This document shows positions 4,688 through 6,615 of a DNA stretch of 6,615 nucleotides, piece by piece. The notes under the pieces are model-generated. The model saw nothing but the letters and a program-made list of their open reading frames with translations. It was not told the origin of the DNA and made no database searches. A program made the position numbers and the translations under genes. Each line of letters starts with the position of its first letter. Within the stretch, counting starts at the first letter, position 1. The DNA comes from Candidatus Aenigmatarchaeota archaeon (GTDB taxonomy: Archaea > Aenigmatarchaeota > Aenigmatarchaeia > GW2011-AR5). The stretch spans positions 1 to 6,615 of the forward strand of contig JACQNW010000091.1 of assembly GCA_016202845.1 (NCBI GenBank), in the 5' to 3' direction.

Positions 4688-5296
4688 ATGAAAAAAGTGT
4701 TTGCTAAAGATATGCCAAAATTAGAATCGCCATTCTTAAGGAAGACAATTAATGGCGAATATATAGTCACGCCAGAAATTACAGAGGGCTATGAATGGGT
4801 TTTTTCTGATAGCAACGTCAAAGCCACGGAAAAGCTTGACGGTACGAACGTAAGCATAGTCATGGAAAGCGGAGAGCTCACTGCTGTCTTCAACCGTCTC
4901 AATCCAATAAAAATGATAACAGGCGACTGGAGGATAAACGAAGCCCTTGTTGAGGCAACCAAAAAAGAATACATCCCTTCTGAAGACGGCCAGTTTTTTG
5001 GCGAAGTCATCGGGCCTGCCATTAACGGAAACCCTTACAAGCTGGAAAGGCATATATGGATCCCGCTTGCATATGTATGGGACCATCTGGCTTACAAGTC
5101 ATGGGGAAAATATCCAAAAACATACGAAGCAATATCAAAGTGGCTTAAGGACGATATATTCTCGCTTTTTATGAGAAAGCGCGCAGGCCAGATAGCCTTC
5201 CCTGAAGGGGTTGTATTTATTCATCCTGACGGAAGAATGGCAAAGCTGCGCAGGGACATGTTTGACTGGTGGACTGGTCAAAAACACAAGGAATAA
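4688..5296 (+). CDS. Minimal RNA ligase-like nucleotidyltransferase
   Basis: This 202-aa protein has the motifs of the covalent nucleotidyltransferase superfamily in order: motif I EKLDGTN (48-54, K49 the adenylated lysine), an Arg after it (NRLNP, R70), motif III FFGEVIGP (103-110, E106) followed by INGNPYKL, motif IV PEGVVF (172-177) and motif V MAKLRR (184-189, K186). The GE-x-x-GP...GNPY pattern resembles ATP-dependent RNA ligases (PF09414-like) more than DNA ligases or capping enzymes. It lacks an OB-fold or other C-terminal domain and is shorter than typical RNA ligases, so it is a bare catalytic core. The expected reaction is ATP-dependent sealing of 3'-OH and 5'-phosphate RNA ends; this is inferred. 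It follows vapC by 41 bp and is probably cotranscribed. Coding-like sequence continues in the +1 frame past the stop, so its end may be frameshifted. Confidence 0.85.
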   Translation: MKKVFAKDMPKLESPFLRKTINGEYIVTPEITEGYEWVFSDSNVKATEKLDGTNVSIVMESGELTAVFNRLNPIKMITGDWRINEALVEATKKEYIPSEDGQFFGEVIGPAINGNPYKLERHIWIPLAYVWDHLAYKSWGKYPKTYEAISKWLKDDIFSLFMRKRAGQIAFPEGVVFIHPDGRMAKLRRDMFDWWTGQKHKE

Positions 5297-5405
5297 TCGT
5301 AGGTTTGAACAGTATAACTGTGATTATACTTATCATGATTATACAGATAACCAATGGTATCTGAACTGGAAATTCAAACAGGAAATAGAGGAAAAGATAA
5401 GATAA
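5285..5405 (+). other. Coding-like tail in the +1 frame of the ligase gene
   Basis: In the frame one base ahead of the ligase, sequence after about 5285 reads RNNRRFEQYNCDYTYHDY and on to FKQEIEEKIR, ending in TAA at 5403-5405, only one base before the end of the convergent gene. This peptide is rich in Tyr, Trp and charged residues and does not look random. No start codon lies near its beginning in that frame. Removing one A from the AAAAA run at 5280-5284 would join it to the ligase, giving about 239 aa. It is therefore a possible lost or frameshifted C-terminus. It contains TGATTATAC twice with a 15-bp period (5321-5329 and 5336-5344), encoding repeated DYT. Confidence 0.45.
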
Positions 5406-5406
5406 A

Positions 5407-6531
5407 TTATATCCTAACATCCAGATTCTTCAGCAGGAATGCTGCGCCGTCCACGGCCTGGATTGTAAGCGCATTAATACCTACTTTTGCATTCCTCAGC
5501 TCAAAGACATACCTGCCTTCTGCCAGTGTTGCAAAGTCTGCAAACAGCACTTCATTGCCCTTGAACAGCTTTACAGAAAAGCCCCCTGGTTTTTGAATAT
5601 CAACTATGTCAAATGTTATTGTTCCTGGCAGGTGCTCTACTTCCGACAAGGTAAAGTTCAAAGGCACCCTCATTATGTTTTCCTGGGGCACCTTGAAGAA
5701 TGCAACCAGTGAAGCTCTTCCTTCAAATATCGAATCCTGCCATGGGACAAACGTAACCACGTTCTCCCCTATCTCCAAGAATGATTTGTCTATGTCTATA
5801 GCCTGAGTGTCCTGCAAAAGGCCGTTGAACACAAGCCTGTTGTTGAGCCTTATCTCAGCCCCGCCTACAGCCTTGTCAAATGCCAGATTAAGCTTGGCAT
5901 CTGTAAGCTCTATGAAATCATCCAGAAGAATGAACCTGAATTCCCTTGCAGTGTCTGCAAACCCCTTTGCTTCCAGCTGCATGTTGAGGTCATAAACAGT
6001 AGGAGCCCATATTTTCCATGTGCTGCTGCCTGCCATTACTTCCACCAATACACTGTCCCCTAAAATTGTATTCGGCACGTCAATCTGGTAAGTGCCCGCG
6101 GTTTGCCTTTCATTTACGAGCTCCACGCCATTCGCCTTAATTATAATATTGCCATAATCATTCGTATTCAAAATTTCATAATTTATTGAAAGAGAATCCA
6201 TGCCTTTTGTTGCAATCCTGTATTTTGCCCCTTGTTCCCCGAACAGCAATCCGTTGTAAATCCTGAAACTGCCAAGGTCCTTTGATATCATATCCCTTGT
6301 ATTCTTCACGTCTATCAGGAAAGGAAACGACTGGAATGCGTCTTTTTCTATAAACCCTACAAGAACAGCCCCGCTGAGATTCTTTACAATTATAGGCTCC
6401 CTGAATGTAATGTTCCTGTCAACAGCTGGCTGTGTATTTACATATCCGCCTAAATTGAATGCAGCCAGTAGTATGGCTATTACAACCAGCCCCGCTACAA
6501 GAAAATATATGAAATTGTCATCGTCTGCCAT
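5407..6531 (-). CDS. Signal-anchored beta-rich surface protein
   Basis: This 374-aa protein starts MADDDNFIYF and has one hydrophobic segment (about 8-26) as an uncleaved anchor; there is no lipobox. The remainder is predicted to be outside the cell. It lacks cysteine and has Asn-X-Ser/Thr sites at N40, N51 and N292 that could be glycosylated in archaea. Residues about 113-183, 210-280 and 303-374 look like three diverged beta modules. Each has a short strand with an N/KG turn (IKANGVEL, IRLNNRLVF, LFKGNEVLF), then an ID or FEL strand, then G-x-N/D-x-hydrophobic (LGDSVLVEV, IGENVVTFV, VGINALTIQ). This resembles carbohydrate- or protein-binding sandwiches. I do not recognise the family. It has its own TATA box and a GTGA site seven bases before the ATG. 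It converges on the ligase region with a one-base gap. Confidence 0.88.
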   Translation of the reverse strand: MADDDNFIYFLVAGLVVIAILLAAFNLGGYVNTQPAVDRNITFREPIIVKNLSGAVLVGFIEKDAFQSFPFLIDVKNTRDMISKDLGSFRIYNGLLFGEQGAKYRIATKGMDSLSINYEILNTNDYGNIIIKANGVELVNERQTAGTYQIDVPNTILGDSVLVEVMAGSSTWKIWAPTVYDLNMQLEAKGFADTAREFRFILLDDFIELTDAKLNLAFDKAVGGAEIRLNNRLVFNGLLQDTQAIDIDKSFLEIGENVVTFVPWQDSIFEGRASLVAFFKVPQENIMRVPLNFTLSEVEHLPGTITFDIVDIQKPGGFSVKLFKGNEVLFADFATLAEGRYVFELRNAKVGINALTIQAVDGAAFLLKNLDVRI

Positions 6532-6538
6532 ATTAGTG

Positions 6539-6542
6539 TCAC
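6539..6542 (-). promoter_or_regulatory. Weak ribosome-binding site of the surface protein gene
   Basis: GTGA on the minus strand, seven bases before the ATG at 6531. It is short but well placed in a predicted leader of about 14 nt. Confidence 0.4.
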
Positions 6543-6567
6543 TTCAAAGTAATGATAATAGAAAAGC

Positions 6568-6575
6568 TTAAAAAG
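6568..6575 (-). promoter_or_regulatory. TATA box of the surface protein gene
   Basis: CTTTTTAA on the minus strand, centred near 6571, predicts a start near 6545. The element lies in AAGCTTAAAAAG, which could also be read by a divergent plus-strand promoter. Confidence 0.5.
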
Positions 6576-6615
6576 GGATGGAAACTTGTGCTCTGGTAAG
6601 TTAAGTGTTGATGAA

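Noticed and set aside
4736..5086. Minus-strand ORF of 116 codons opposite the RNA ligase
   Set aside because: It is a shadow of the ligase gene, whose catalytic motifs are clear on the plus strand.
5301..5350. Possible tRNA or structured RNA after the ligase gene
   Set aside because: No T-loop consensus, anticodon arm or closing acceptor stem could be built; the repeats there are explained by the repeated codons for DYT.
5211..5405. Full 64-codon plus-strand ORF from a TTG at 5211
   Set aside because: Its first half is only the ligase sequence in another frame; only the part after about 5285 looks protein-like, and that is reported as a possible frameshifted tail.
6597..6615. Possible divergent plus-strand gene starting at the ATG at 6611
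   Set aside because: Only one codon is visible before the window ends; the A/T-rich element near 6571 could serve it, but this cannot be judged.
1..6615. CRISPR arrays, insertion sequences and phage attachment sites
   Set aside because: No regularly spaced repeats, transposase or integrase motifs, or terminal inverted repeats were found by reading both strands.

Overview
The window looks archaeal. Genes are preceded by A/T-rich TATA elements centred roughly 26 nt upstream of an ATG (leaderless type), or by a TATA element plus a short GGTG/GTGA ribosome-binding site. The gene families present also point to archaea: an ATPase_2/DUF234 ATPase, an AbrB-type VapB with a PIN VapC, and short orphan membrane proteins. 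The composition is A/T-rich, most stops are TAA, and spacing is tight. A DPANN-type or similar small-genome archaeon is my guess from overall style. No marker gene here proves it, and no rRNA, tRNA, CRISPR array or transposase was seen.

Layout. Minus strand, 29-1381: a two-pass membrane protein with a Cys-containing, possibly LysM-like external domain, a long Pro/Gly/Arg/Glu linker and a basic C-terminal helix-turn-helix-like domain. Minus strand, 1453-2889: a STAND/AAA-type archaeal ATPase with a PD-(D/E)xK-like C-terminal domain. Two overlapping copies of a 19-bp palindrome lie between its TATA box and its ATG. Minus strand, 2952-3179: a 75-aa charged helical protein. Plus strand, 3320-3457: a 45-aa ORF whose end overlaps, tail to tail, a shortened minus-strand PIN gene (3447-3770). 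Just upstream of that PIN gene is a truncated duplicate of the 75-aa gene, including its promoter (3796-3858, promoter to about 3887). Plus strand, 4003-4646: a canonical leaderless vapBC pair with an 18-bp palindromic operator, followed 41 bp later by a minimal RNA ligase-like nucleotidyltransferase (4688-5296). A coding-like tail continues in the +1 frame of the ligase gene to 5405. Minus strand, 5407-6531: a signal-anchored, probably cell-surface beta-rich protein with three similar modules.

How it may fit together. The middle (about 2890-5405) is an accessory island of small toxin-antitoxin-like and RNA-processing genes with signs of duplication, internal deletion and frameshift. The flanks are cell-envelope genes. 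The most interesting points are the duplicated promoter and N-terminus of the 75-aa gene in front of a PIN gene, which suggests this small helical protein family accompanies PIN nucleases; the vapB-vapC-RNA ligase arrangement, in which PIN cleavage products would be direct ligase substrates; and the tandem palindromic operator of the ATPase gene.
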